Shown: positions 9,911-18,192 of the stretch, piece by piece | Layout of the letters: each line of letters begins with the position of its first letter | How positions within the stretch are numbered: position 1 is the first letter of the stretch | Assembly: GCF_900110245.1 (NCBI RefSeq) | Contig: NZ_FOCZ01000026.1 | Span: 1 to 51,312, forward strand | Source of the DNA: Niastella yeongjuensis | GTDB lineage: Bacteria; Bacteroidota; Bacteroidia; Chitinophagales; Chitinophagaceae | Direction of reading: 5' to 3' | Length of the DNA stretch: 51,312 bases | Notes under the pieces: generated by a model | The model's database searches: none | What the model was told of the DNA's origin: nothing | What the model saw: only the letters and a program-made list of their open reading frames with translations | Made by a program: the position numbers and the translations under genes

Positions 9911-10021
9911 GTTTAATGTTCAAAGTTTAAAGTTTTAAGCGCAGAAGCTTCAGCATAGAAAGGCCCATTACCCATTACCCACTGCCTACTGCCTTTCATC
10001 TCTGCCCTCTGCCTTCTGCCC
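9911..10021. repeat. Composite intergenic stutter repeat
   Basis: The gap 9668-10021 contains no gene. Its right third is a chain of degenerate modules: GTTTAATGTTCAAAGTTTAAAG, then CCCATTACCCATTACCC, ACTGCCTACTGCC and CTGCCCTCTGCCTTCTGCC, ending at the stop codon of the next gene. The same modules in the same order occur on the opposite strand at 20299-20412. The left part of the gap holds the upstream region of the protease gene; I see no firm promoter. Confidence 0.7.
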
Positions 10022-10816
10022 TTAATACAAATAATTCAAAGCCGTTTTATCATTCGCATTGAATGGCCGGTTTTCACCTGAGCCTATGCACGACAACATA
10101 AACGAATTGGGATCGGGATTGGGATTGGTGCCCGGAATAAATACAGCCCCGATGGTGGAAGCACCCTCATTCACGGGTTGACCGTTACAGCTATACGACC
10201 GGTCCATATAATCGGTATGACGGAATCCTATGCAATGCCCTATCTCATGCGCCAGAATAGTGGCTACCGTTGCCTGTGGCTGACTGCCTATAGCAGTGTT
10301 ATTCACTTTTACCTGGTTGTAAGGATCACCGGAAGAAGGAAACCCGGAAGAGGCAAGAAAATTTCCACCACTTTTTACAATGGTAATATCAGCCCGGCCA
10401 CTAACCCGCTTAAAAGTAATGCGAAGCTTTTCGGCATTATAACGGGCAAGGGCCTGATCCAACGCAGCTACATATGAACCGGGGAGTTTATTGGAAATGC
10501 TTACTGAAATCGTTCGCGGCAACCCCGTTACCAGGTTATAGGTGCGATACTGCTCGGCAGTGCCCACCCGTAAAAACTGCATATCGGGTACTGCATCCAG
10601 ATCGGCATCACTTAATACGATATCTCCTTCTACTACATAATTCCCATCTTCATTAATAGTTACATTCTTATTGCTAAATCCAAGCGCATAAATTTTACTA
10701 AGGGCATCATCGGAGGGAGTGGCAGCCTGTTCTTCAGAGGCAACATTTTTACGGCAGGCAAATAACATTACAGTACAGGCAGCCATGGCAGCCATGTTAC
10801 GGATGTTCTTACTCAT
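10022..10816 (-). CDS. Lipoprotein metalloprotease, HExxHxxGxxH paralogue
   Basis: The 264-residue protein is the tandem paralogue of the gene at 8879-9667. It has the same lipobox context (LFACRKNVASEE), the same YNLVTGLPR and SSGFPSSGDPYN blocks, the same zinc motif LAHEIGHCIGFRHTDY, and the same C-terminus (ENRPFNANDKTALNYLY). It should be an envelope-anchored zinc endopeptidase. The gap to its twin is filled with stutter repeats rather than a shared operon leader, so the two may be transcribed separately. Function beyond proteolysis is unknown. Confidence 0.85.
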   Translation of the reverse strand: MSKNIRNMAAMAACTVMLFACRKNVASEEQAATPSDDALSKIYALGFSNKNVTINEDGNYVVEGDIVLSDADLDAVPDMQFLRVGTAEQYRTYNLVTGLPRTISVSISNKLPGSYVAALDQALARYNAEKLRITFKRVSGRADITIVKSGGNFLASSGFPSSGDPYNQVKVNNTAIGSQPQATVATILAHEIGHCIGFRHTDYMDRSYSCNGQPVNEGASTIGAVFIPGTNPNPDPNSFMLSCIGSGENRPFNANDKTALNYLY

Positions 10817-11095
10817 AAGTGTTTGATTAAAGATTAAATGGAAAAGAAGATCAAAACATTAAATAGTTTCAAATAGAAGCTAATTCAATTTAATAAAATC
10901 CGTAACACATTTCATTTTTTATTAAAGCAACAGTGTTGCAGAAGTATTACATTTACTTATAATTTATTGGCATTTAATGTACCCGTATTAAGAAATTGTT
11001 TTCAACTTAGTATGCCCGATAGAGTTAGGCTGTCATTTGTCTGATTAAATATTGATCATTGGTGCATCATCATTCTAAATTTTGTAGATTGTATC

Positions 11096-13720
11096 ATGAA
11101 ACGAACCGGCCTACTGCTGCTTATCCTTTCATTCACCGTACTTATAGTACAGGCGCAACCTGCCGTTATTCCTATTAATCGCAAACTGTCGCCCCTGTTA
11201 CAAAACAACCGCAAACTGTTTAGCGATAAAAAAGAACAGGTCTTCTGGATTGTTACTTCCAACATCGATTCTGCCAGAAACTACTTTCGAACCAAACAGC
11301 TGCAGGTTCGCATTCTTCAGGAACATGCCGGTGGTCTGCTGGTGGTGTCGGCCAGTGGCCCCCTCATCGATTCCGCAGTGCTGAACCAGCCCTTTGTTCG
11401 CTTTGTAGATGTACCCCGTATACCACATGAAGAACTGGCCGTTGGAACATTCGACAACAGCCTTAATACTATCAACCTGGTACATAGCCAGTACCCTGCT
11501 TTAAACGGGGCTGGCATGGTGGCCTCGGTAAAGGAAAATAAACCCGACACCACCGACATCGATTTCAAAGGCCGGTATATTTCCACCCCGCAAACCTCCA
11601 GCCTCATTGCCTCGCATGCAACCTATATGGCCACCATCATTGCAGGCGGAGAAAATTCATTTTATACCGGCAGTGGCGTAGTGCCGGCAGCGTCTATCGT
11701 ATCCTCCAATTTTGCTACCCTGTTACCTGATGGCGATAATGTATACAGGCAGTATGGGATTACGGTACAGAATCATTCTTATGGAACCGGCATCGAAAAT
11801 TATTATGGGGCCGATGCGGCCGCTTATGATGCCAGCATCATCAATAATCCCGGGTTGCTGCATGTTTTTTCCTCGGGCAATTCAGGCAACCTGGTCAGCA
11901 ACGGCCCGTATGCAGGCATCAGCAGCATGGCCAATCTTACCGGTAGTTTCAAAATGGCCAAGAACATTCTCACAGTAGGCGCCACCGATTCATTTGGCAA
12001 TGTAGCCTTTCTCAGTTCCCGCGGCCCCGCCTATGACGGGCGCATAAAGCCTGAACTCATAGCCTTTGGCGAAGACGGCACCTCCGGTGCAGCCGCCCAT
12101 ACTTCGGGCACCGTGCTTTTGCTGCAGCAGTACTACAAAGAAAAACATGGCGGGCCCCTGCCCCCTGCTTCCCTGATAAAAGCCCTTTTAGTAAACAGTG
12201 CCGATGACCGGGGCAATAAAGGGCCCGATTACCAGTCGGGTTACGGCAGCCTGAACGCCTGGAAGGCTATGCAGACACTGGCAAATGAACAATACTCTTC
12301 CGGTTCGGCAGCCCAGGGCGGCACGCAAACACTCACCATCAACGTACCCGCCAATACCCGGCAGCTAAAGGTTACCCTTTGCTGGTTAGACCCCGCCGCC
12401 GCCGCCAATGCCCCGAAAGCACTAATAAACGACCTGGATCTGGAATTGGTTGATAACAGCGGGCAGGTCTGGCTTCCCTGGGTGCTAAGTCCCGCCCCCA
12501 TAATTGATTCCCTGTTAAAACCCGCCGTGCGAAAAAAAGACGACCTGAATACCGTTGAACAGGTCACCATCGACAATCCCATTGCAGGCACCTATGCCAT
12601 CCGTGTCAGGGGGTTTGCAGTGGCCGGCGGTGGAAGTCAGCCGTACGCTATTGCCTGGCAAACCGAAGCGCCTGATCAGTTTCAATGGCAGTTCCCTACC
12701 GCGGTTGACTATGCAAAAAGCGGCGAAGACAACCTGTTGCGTTGGTCTTCTACTTTCAATACCAATGCTGGTTCACTAGAGTACAGTCTCGATAAAGGTG
12801 CCAGCTGGCAAACCATCGGGAACACCCCTGCCCTGTCGCAGGGATATGCCTACTGGCACGCCCCCGACACCTGCAGTATCGCCCTGTTACGAATGACCAT
12901 CAACGGACAGGTATTCACATCCGACACCTTCACTATATCCCCGTTATTGGCTGTTCATGTTGGGTTTAATTGCGCCGATTCTGCCATGCTGTTCTGGGAC
13001 CGCATTCGCGGCATCGATACCTACCGGGTATTTCGTTTGGGCCAAAAATACCTGGAGCCGGTGATCACTACATCCGATACCAGCCTCATCGTTCGGCAGC
13101 CAGGTAATTTTTTGTGGTACACCGTAGCGCCTCTGGTCATGCCCAGCCGCCCTGCCCTTAAAGCGTATACCATCAACTACCAAACACAGGGTGTTGATTG
13201 TTACCTGAAGAATTTTCTGGTTGACCTGGATAATGGGAATACCGGTTTGCTGATGGCCGAAATTGGCACCACCCTGAATGTGAAAAGCGTAACGTTTGAG
13301 AAGCTCACCAGTAGCGGATACGAGCCTTTGCAAACATTTCAACCCATCACTATACTTTATTACGAATGGGCCGACAAAAACCTCAAAGACGGCGTAAATA
13401 CCTACCGGGTTAAGATCGAACTCAACAATGGAATGATCATTTACAGTAGTCCCCAAAGCATTTATTACTTCCTCACTACCCGGTATCTTATTTTCCCCAA
13501 TCCGGTAAAAACTACCAGTTATTTATCGGTGCTTGCCAGGGAGGAACCTGAAAACACCTACCTGCTGCTGTACAACACGCTCGGACAACAGGTATTACAA
13601 TACCGGTTACAACAAACGGTGGAAATGGTGCCCTTGCATGGACTTACAAGCGGTGTTTATTTTGCAATGATCAAAAAGAATGGAAAGAAGGAGTTTACTA
13701 CCAAAGTGATGGTGCAGTAG
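11096..13720 (+). CDS. Subtilisin-like protease with T9SS sorting domain
   Basis: The 874-residue exported protein has a signal peptide ending VQAQ (about residue 21), a short prodomain, an S8 peptidase domain (about 130-400), a beta-sandwich region, and a C-terminal type IX secretion sorting domain (FPNPVKT...GVYFAMI...TTKVMVQ). The catalytic His174 is in SHATYMATIIAG, Ser330 in DGTSGAAAHTSG, and the oxyanion Asn in SSGNSG. Where the catalytic Asp is expected (normally VAVxDxG) the sequence is VASVKENKPDTTD, so Glu or a nearby Asp takes that place. It is transcribed away from the two zinc proteases and converges on rpsG. Likely cell-surface or secreted. Confidence 0.9.
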   Translation: MKRTGLLLLILSFTVLIVQAQPAVIPINRKLSPLLQNNRKLFSDKKEQVFWIVTSNIDSARNYFRTKQLQVRILQEHAGGLLVVSASGPLIDSAVLNQPFVRFVDVPRIPHEELAVGTFDNSLNTINLVHSQYPALNGAGMVASVKENKPDTTDIDFKGRYISTPQTSSLIASHATYMATIIAGGENSFYTGSGVVPAASIVSSNFATLLPDGDNVYRQYGITVQNHSYGTGIENYYGADAAAYDASIINNPGLLHVFSSGNSGNLVSNGPYAGISSMANLTGSFKMAKNILTVGATDSFGNVAFLSSRGPAYDGRIKPELIAFGEDGTSGAAAHTSGTVLLLQQYYKEKHGGPLPPASLIKALLVNSADDRGNKGPDYQSGYGSLNAWKAMQTLANEQYSSGSAAQGGTQTLTINVPANTRQLKVTLCWLDPAAAANAPKALINDLDLELVDNSGQVWLPWVLSPAPIIDSLLKPAVRKKDDLNTVEQVTIDNPIAGTYAIRVRGFAVAGGGSQPYAIAWQTEAPDQFQWQFPTAVDYAKSGEDNLLRWSSTFNTNAGSLEYSLDKGASWQTIGNTPALSQGYAYWHAPDTCSIALLRMTINGQVFTSDTFTISPLLAVHVGFNCADSAMLFWDRIRGIDTYRVFRLGQKYLEPVITTSDTSLIVRQPGNFLWYTVAPLVMPSRPALKAYTINYQTQGVDCYLKNFLVDLDNGNTGLLMAEIGTTLNVKSVTFEKLTSSGYEPLQTFQPITILYYEWADKNLKDGVNTYRVKIELNNGMIIYSSPQSIYYFLTTRYLIFPNPVKTTSYLSVLAREEPENTYLLLYNTLGQQVLQYRLQQTVEMVPLHGLTSGVYFAMIKKNGKKEFTTKVMVQ

Positions 13721-13864
13721 TGAGTAGTGAGTGGTGAGTGGGTCCCCGACTGTTCAGAAGTCTAAATAATAGAGAAGTCGCTACACGTTTGAGTTTCTTC
13801 GCTTTTGTTCGAAGATCAAAACAATAGCGAGCTAACTCACAACTCACTACTGACTACTCACCGG
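13721..13864. repeat. Imperfect palindromic GTGAGT/ACTCAC intergenic element
   Basis: Starting right at the subtilase stop codon is GTGAGTAGTGAGTGGTGAGTGG, then a core with CAGAAGTCTAAATAATAGAG, and at the right end ACTCACAACTCACTACTGAC and similar units on the opposite strand. The whole can fold into a long imperfect stem. A related element with the same core lies at 21223-21321, and a half copy at 25378-25440. Confidence 0.7.
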
Positions 13865-13880
13865 AGGACAAGCAAAAAAA

Positions 13881-13900
13881 CCCACCAGAAAACTGGTGGG
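13881..13900 (-). terminator. Strong terminator after rpsG
   Basis: CCCACCAG-AAAA-CTGGTGGG is a perfect 8-bp stem. On the minus strand it is followed by TTTTTTT. It lies 29 bases past the rpsG stop codon and closes the rpsL-rpsG transcript, separating it from fusA. Confidence 0.9.
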
Positions 13901-13929
13901 TATATATGGTAAGATATACTATACGTAAG

Positions 13930-14397
13930 TTATACGCGGAAGTGAGCAAAAGCCTTGTTGGCTTCAGCCATACGGTGGGTATCTTCTTTCTTTTTGAAAG
14001 CACCGCCCTCACCTTTGCTGGCAGCAACGATTTCGTTAGCCAGTTTTTCAGCCATGCTACGACCGTTTCTTTCACGGCTATAGCGGATCAGCCATTTCAT
14101 GCTGAGAGAAATTTTTCTATCAACACGAACTTCTGCCGGGATCTGGAATGTAGCACCACCAATTCTACGGCTGCGTACTTCTACAGCAGGCGTAACGTTG
14201 CTCAGTGCTTTTTTCCATACTTCATACCCATTTTCGCCGGTTGTTTTAGCAACGCGATCCAATGCAGTATAGAATATATTGAAAGCTGTATTCTTTTTAC
14301 CTTCCCACATGAGGTTGTTGATAAAACGAGTTACCATCAAATCATTGTACCTGGCATCAGGTGCTAAGGGAATTTTTTTGACTTTTGTCTTCCTCAT
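13930..14397 (-). CDS. rpsG: 30S ribosomal protein S7
   Basis: The 155-residue protein is of normal length and sequence for S7 ([20 protein letters not shown]..., [31 protein letters not shown]). It organises the 3' major domain of 16S rRNA in the 30S head. It follows rpsL after a 27-base gap and ends the transcript at a strong terminator instead of running into fusA. S7 is often an autogenous regulator of the str operon, but I do not see a defined binding site here. Confidence 0.97.
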   Translation of the reverse strand: MRKTKVKKIPLAPDARYNDLMVTRFINNLMWEGKKNTAFNIFYTALDRVAKTTGENGYEVWKKALSNVTPAVEVRSRRIGGATFQIPAEVRVDRKISLSMKWLIRYSRERNGRSMAEKLANEIVAASKGEGGAFKKKEDTHRMAEANKAFAHFRV

Positions 14398-14424
14398 TTA
14401 TAAAAATTTGTAGAACTGTCTAAA

Positions 14425-14805
14425 TTATTTTTTAGCCTTTTCCTTTTTAGTTCCGTATTTAGAACGGCTTTGTTTACGGTCTTTTACACCCGCAGTATCC
14501 AAGCTACCGCGAACGATGTGGTAACGTACACCTGGCAAATCCTTCACACGACCACCGCGCACCAGCACGATTGAGTGCTCTTGCAGGTTGTGTCCTTCAC
14601 CTGGGATATAGGCGATCACTTCCACTTTATTTGTCAAACGTACTTTGGCCACTTTACGTAAAGCTGAGTTAGGCTTCTTAGGAGTGGTTGTATAAACACG
14701 GGTGCACACACCACGGCGGAAGGGGCAGGCGTCTAATGCTCTAGACTTGCTCTTAGCCTTAATAATTTCTCTTCCTTTTCTTACCAATTGTTGTATAGTA
14801 GGCAT
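14425..14805 (-). CDS. rpsL: 30S ribosomal protein S12
   Basis: The 126-residue protein carries the decoding-centre loops [14 protein letters not shown] and [10 protein letters not shown]. The lysines at which streptomycin-resistance changes usually arise are wild type in both loops. The C-terminus has a Lys-rich extension. It is the first gene of the rpsL-rpsG transcript, with a consensus promoter directly upstream. Confidence 0.97.
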   Translation of the reverse strand: MPTIQQLVRKGREIIKAKSKSRALDACPFRRGVCTRVYTTTPKKPNSALRKVAKVRLTNKVEVIAYIPGEGHNLQEHSIVLVRGGRVKDLPGVRYHIVRGSLDTAGVKDRKQSRSKYGTKKEKAKK

Positions 14806-14830
14806 TCTGAACCTTTTGATTTTGGGACGG

Positions 14831-14861
14831 CAAAGGTAAGCGGTTAAAATTTATAACCAAA
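14831..14861 (-). promoter_or_regulatory. rpsL promoter (Bacteroidetes -33/-7)
   Basis: Read on the minus strand, TTTG (14861-14858), exactly 19 bases, then TACCTTTG (14838-14831) match the Bacteroidetes sigma-ABfr consensus TTTG-N19-TAnnTTTG. The leader is then about 25 bases. This is the cleanest promoter in the window. Confidence 0.8.
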
Positions 14862-15131
14862 AAAATAAGCTTCAATTTTTAAGGTATTGTGTATAACCGG
14901 TTAATTTCCTGTAAAACAAGGCAAAAAAATCAACTTTACACGTATTTTTCTCCTGTTTTGAATAGAATTATCCCTATTGGTTGTTTTTTTCCAGGTTCTG
15001 AGGTGACTAGATTTCTTTAAACTCTGGAACCGGTCTTGGGCGTGTAAAAAACATTATTATTAAAAATATTTTTTATAATTTTAATTAATCGGCGGCTGAG
15101 TCGTAAAAAGCTCCCCAACGACGAAAATGTT

Positions 15132-15154
15132 ACAGGTCTCCACGTGAGGCCTGT
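15132..15154 (+). terminator. Orphan hairpin with plus-strand T-tract
   Basis: ACAGGTCT and AGGCCTGT pair (one G-T wobble) around CCACGTG, followed on the plus strand by TTTTTATTT. The gap 14862-15156 contains no gene. It is AT-rich, with a GTCG...CGAC hairpin at about 15101-15123. No plus-strand gene precedes the hairpin, so it either terminates the minus-strand remnant weakly or ends an unrecognised small plus-strand RNA. Confidence 0.4.
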
Positions 15155-15156
15155 TT

Positions 15157-15444
15157 TTATTTAATGAGGTCGAAGATCCGTTTGCTTATAATCTGTGTAA
15201 CTGCCAGCCTGTAAAAGACCGAATTGTAAAAAAGCAAAATCTCCTTCAGTTCATTATTTCTTTCGCACCCGGTTTTTAACCCCTCTATTAAACGTTTTTG
15301 GGAAATGGATGAAGTAATATCCAGCACCACCCTTACCGATTGTTCACTACCCTCTTTTATTCTATTACCAATTGTATCTGGATTAGAAGATGTTATACAT
15401 TTAAGATCAGATTCAAGGAAGATGTGTCCACGAGACAAGAACAC
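15157..15444 (-). pseudogene. Remnant resembling a CdiA_C-type nuclease toxin domain
   Basis: A 95-codon open frame without a proper start (only GTG/TTG, no ribosome site, and a stop just upstream). The sequence resembles the C-terminal part of CdiA_C/BECR-type RNase toxins: a xxFExDLKCITSSN strand, then RIKEGSEQSVRVVLDITSSIS, a GxxxG helix, and a final LLFYNSVFYRL strand. Such domains sit at the end of large polymorphic toxins; no delivery part is present here. I read it as a broken leftover. Family assignment is from pattern memory and is uncertain. Confidence 0.4.
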
Positions 15445-15490
15445 GTTGCTTCTACTTTAGAGGGCTTGTCAGCACCCTTTATGCAATAAA

Positions 15491-15537
15491 TAAGCTCCCT
15501 GAACATTTCCAGATTAAAGGAACGTTCAGAGAGCTTA
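15491..15537. repeat. Imperfect palindrome, 19-20-bp arms
   Basis: TAAGCTCCCTGAACATTTCC and GGAACGTTCAGAGAGCTTA are inverted copies with about three mismatches, separated by 8 bases. It lies in the gene-free gap 15445-15656 between the toxin-like remnant and ilvE. It could be a transcription hairpin or the relic of a mobile-element end; no T-tract is evident. Confidence 0.6.
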
Positions 15538-15656
15538 TCGGATGAAATATCTAAACAGGCAGGAGGTTTCAACTTTTCACAATTGAATGGTAAGCAGAAT
15601 AAATTCTACTACGAGCTCCTAACCTGAATCAATAATTTTTGCCCTGCGGGCTGCTC

Positions 15657-16721
15657 CTATATCTTAAACATCCAACCGTGGTTGTCGGCAACGCGGCCTT
15701 CCCGGATGTCATCCAGGCGGCTTTTAATTTCCGGGGTAACCTTCCACTGGGTGGTGTCGAAAGACATGACAAAATCCTTATACCGCAACTCGCGGATCAG
15801 CGACACCGTAGCAGCCGTACCGGTGCCAAACACCTCACGCAGCTCACTTGCCTTATACGCCTCCATAAGCATGTCTACAGAAACGGGTTGTTCTTCTACC
15901 TGCAGGCCCATTTCTTCCAGAATGGTCATCACACTGTCGCGGGTAACCCCTGCCAGGATGGTACCAGTGCTCAGATCGGGCGTATAAGCCTTATTACCGA
16001 TCACAAAGAACACATTCATGGTCCCTATTTCCTGTACGTATTTGTGCTCATATACGTCTGTCCATAAAACCTGGTCATAGCCTTTTTTCCTTGCCTGGGC
16101 GGTAACATACATAGAAGAACCATAGTTGCCGGCAGCTTTGGCCTGCCCTACCCCACCGGGTGCGGCACGGGTATATTTCTCTTCCACATAAATACGCATG
16201 GGCGCGCTGTAATACGGACCTGTAGGCGCCAGAATGATCATGAATTTGTAGCTTTCTGAAGGCCGTACACCAATCATTTCATCTGAGGAGAACATGAATG
16301 GACGAATATACAGGGAGTGGTCGTGCAACGCAGGGATCCAGTTTTTATCCAGTTCCACCAGCTTACGCATCCCTTCTATAAATATGTCTTCAGGCACTTC
16401 CGGCATTTCCATGCGGGCAGCTGAAAAATTGAACCGCTTATAATTATCGTAAGGTCTGAAAATGTGAGCTTCACCCGCCTCGTTCTTATAGGCTTTAATA
16501 CCTTCAAATATCGCCTGACCGTAATGAATGGCTGCCAGGGATGGGCTCATCACCAACGGCTGGTAAGGCCTGATCTCCACGTTCTTCCACTCACCATTTA
16601 CAAAATCTGCTTCCAACATGTGATCGGTAAAGGTTTTGCCAAAAGGAATATTTTCGAGCGTAACACCCGGCAGGCGGCTGCGCTCAATTTTTGTAACCGG
16701 GATACTATAAGCTTCTACCAT
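15657..16721 (-). CDS. ilvE: Branched-chain amino acid aminotransferase
   Basis: This PLP fold-type IV enzyme (354 residues from the chosen start) interconverts Leu/Ile/Val with their 2-oxo acids. The PLP lysine is in the block VGQAKAAGNYGSS; other marks are YGQAIFEGIKAY, SLYIRPFMF, and FGTGTAATVSL. It is the longer, BCAT2-like type usual in Bacteroidetes. I chose the ATG at 16721 (MVEAYSIPV); the longer frame to 16751 lacks support. Adjacent to no other ilv gene; transcribed divergently from the gene at 16851. Confidence 0.93.
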   Translation of the reverse strand: MVEAYSIPVTKIERSRLPGVTLENIPFGKTFTDHMLEADFVNGEWKNVEIRPYQPLVMSPSLAAIHYGQAIFEGIKAYKNEAGEAHIFRPYDNYKRFNFSAARMEMPEVPEDIFIEGMRKLVELDKNWIPALHDHSLYIRPFMFSSDEMIGVRPSESYKFMIILAPTGPYYSAPMRIYVEEKYTRAAPGGVGQAKAAGNYGSSMYVTAQARKKGYDQVLWTDVYEHKYVQEIGTMNVFFVIGNKAYTPDLSTGTILAGVTRDSVMTILEEMGLQVEEQPVSVDMLMEAYKASELREVFGTGTAATVSLIRELRYKDFVMSFDTTQWKVTPEIKSRLDDIREGRVADNHGWMFKI

Positions 16722-16850
16722 AATCAGTATTTTTGAGCCGCAAATAAACAAATAAAGTTTCGGGCTGTCAAATAAATTACTAACAATCGTTCGTTAAGCC
16801 TACTAAACCAATAGACAGCTATATCTTTGATAAAGAACGCTTTTTAAAAA

Positions 16851-17453
16851 ATGAGCTTGACTAATATAAATTTACCGGGTTTTGTTATTGCCGATCTGTA
16901 TCGTAATTCATTGATGCAGCCGGAGGTTGCCGCCTCTGGCGGTTCGCCAAAGGCGATGCAGGAGGATAGTCCCCTGCCCCAGCAGGAAAAAGCCTATACT
17001 CCCCCTCCAATAATGGAGGAGGCAGGGGGACAACCGGTAAAACAGGAAGAGCCTGTTGTATATAAAACCCTGGGTAACAATAAACAGCAGATCAGTGTAG
17101 TGGTAAATTGCCCCAACGACGTTTATGTACCGGAAGCCGATCTGCAGTTCCTGACCAAAATGCTGGGCGCCTGTAAGCTGAACATGGCCGATGTAGCCAT
17201 TGTAAACTATGCCACCGCTCCCATAGCCATCGACAAACTGAAAGCGCAGCTCCAACCTAAATCTTTGTTATTATTTGGGGTAGAACCGGGTGATATTCAA
17301 TTACCTATTAGTTTTCCACCGTTTAAGGAACAACCATATGCCGGCACCACCTACCTGTTCACGCCCTCATTGGGCCAGCTGAACCAGGAAACGGAGGAGG
17401 CAAAATTGCTGAAGAGGAAGTTGTGGGATTGCCTAAAGCGGATGTTTTTATAA
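16851..17453 (+). CDS. Conserved hypothetical, possibly HolD (psi)-like
   Basis: The 200-residue protein has a short N-terminal motif (LPGFVIADLYRNSL), a low-complexity Pro/Glu/Gln linker (about 30-75), and a compact alpha/beta domain with VVVNCPND, ADLQFLTKMLGACKLNMADVAI, LLLFG and LPISFPPF. It ends YLFTPSLGQL...KRKLWDCLKRMF. The strand order and the terminal helix with a conserved LW recall DNA polymerase III psi (HolD), which links the clamp loader to SSB. This is structural inference, not a recognised match. It precedes rdgB, separated by a stutter repeat. Confidence 0.7.
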   Translation: MSLTNINLPGFVIADLYRNSLMQPEVAASGGSPKAMQEDSPLPQQEKAYTPPPIMEEAGGQPVKQEEPVVYKTLGNNKQQISVVVNCPNDVYVPEADLQFLTKMLGACKLNMADVAIVNYATAPIAIDKLKAQLQPKSLLLFGVEPGDIQLPISFPPFKEQPYAGTTYLFTPSLGQLNQETEEAKLLKRKLWDCLKRMFL

Positions 17454-17462
17454 GTTCCTGGG

Positions 17463-17541
17463 TTTAAAGTTCAAATGCAGACCCAGCAAGACTTAATAAC
17501 TCACTGACTTATTAACTTTAAACTTTCAACTTTAAACTACT
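17463..17541. repeat. TTTAAACTTTCAACTTTAAAC-type stutter
   Basis: GTTTAAAGTTCAAA at the left and AACTTTAAACTTTCAACTTTAAAC at the right flank a short middle with GACTTAATAACTCACTGAC. Left and right parts are partly inverted copies. It fills the gap between the 16851 gene and rdgB. It belongs to the same family as 20355-20412 and 9911-9940. Confidence 0.65.
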
Positions 17542-17572
17542 TTACTAAACCGATTGCCGACTACGATTAACT

Positions 17573-18163
17573 ATGCAATTAATATTCGCAACTAATAACC
17601 AGCATAAAGTAGATGAAATTCAGGCGGCTATTGGCCAGCACCTGGAAGTGATCCCTTTAAAACAGGCTGGCATCGATATCGACATTCCTGAACCGCACGA
17701 TACGCTGGAAGCCAATGCTTCAGAAAAATCGCGCACCATTCACCAGTTAACAGGTTTGAGCTGTTTCAGTGAAGATACCGGTTTGGAAGTGGAAGCACTT
17801 AATGGCGAACCAGGTGTAAAAAGCGCCCGCTATGCCGGGGAAGACAAAGCTTTTGACAAGAATATCGAAAAGCTCTTGACCAAACTGGGCAATTCGGAGA
17901 ACCGACGCGCACGGTTCCGCACCGTGATCTCCCTGATCTGGGAAGGTAAGGAATGGCTTTTTGAAGGTATTTGTGAAGGTGATATTACCCGGGAGCAATC
18001 GGGTGCCGGCGGATTTGGTTACGACCCGGTTTTTAAACCAGCCGGCAGTGACCGCACCTTTGCCGAAATGACCATGGCAGAAAAAAATACAATCAGTCAC
18101 CGCAAAAAGGCAGCTGACAAACTTGTATTATTTTTGCAAAATCAGGTAATTACAACACGATAG
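17573..18163 (+). CDS. rdgB: XTP/dITP diphosphatase (HAM1 family)
   Basis: The 196-residue pyrophosphatase hydrolyses non-canonical purine triphosphates (XTP, ITP, dITP) to monophosphates, keeping them out of nucleic acids. Diagnostic motifs are FATNNQHKVDEI at the N-terminus, FSEDTGLEVEAL with catalytic acid residues, GEPGVKSARYAG, GAGGFGYDPVF, and SHRKKA at the end. Length is canonical. It begins a run of plus-strand genes (rdgB, sigma factor, anti-sigma candidate, thioesterase) with gaps of 29, 10 and 47 bases, probably co-transcribed. Confidence 0.95.
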   Translation: MQLIFATNNQHKVDEIQAAIGQHLEVIPLKQAGIDIDIPEPHDTLEANASEKSRTIHQLTGLSCFSEDTGLEVEALNGEPGVKSARYAGEDKAFDKNIEKLLTKLGNSENRRARFRTVISLIWEGKEWLFEGICEGDITREQSGAGGFGYDPVFKPAGSDRTFAEMTMAEKNTISHRKKAADKLVLFLQNQVITTR

Positions 18164-18192
18164 GAGTAATTTTAATACTTAGATAAAGTTTT

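Noticed and set aside
15445..15610. Open minus-strand frame upstream of the toxin relic as its frameshifted N-terminus
   Set aside because: Most of it is a palindrome (15491-15537) whose translation looks protein-like only by chance; frames do not join cleanly.
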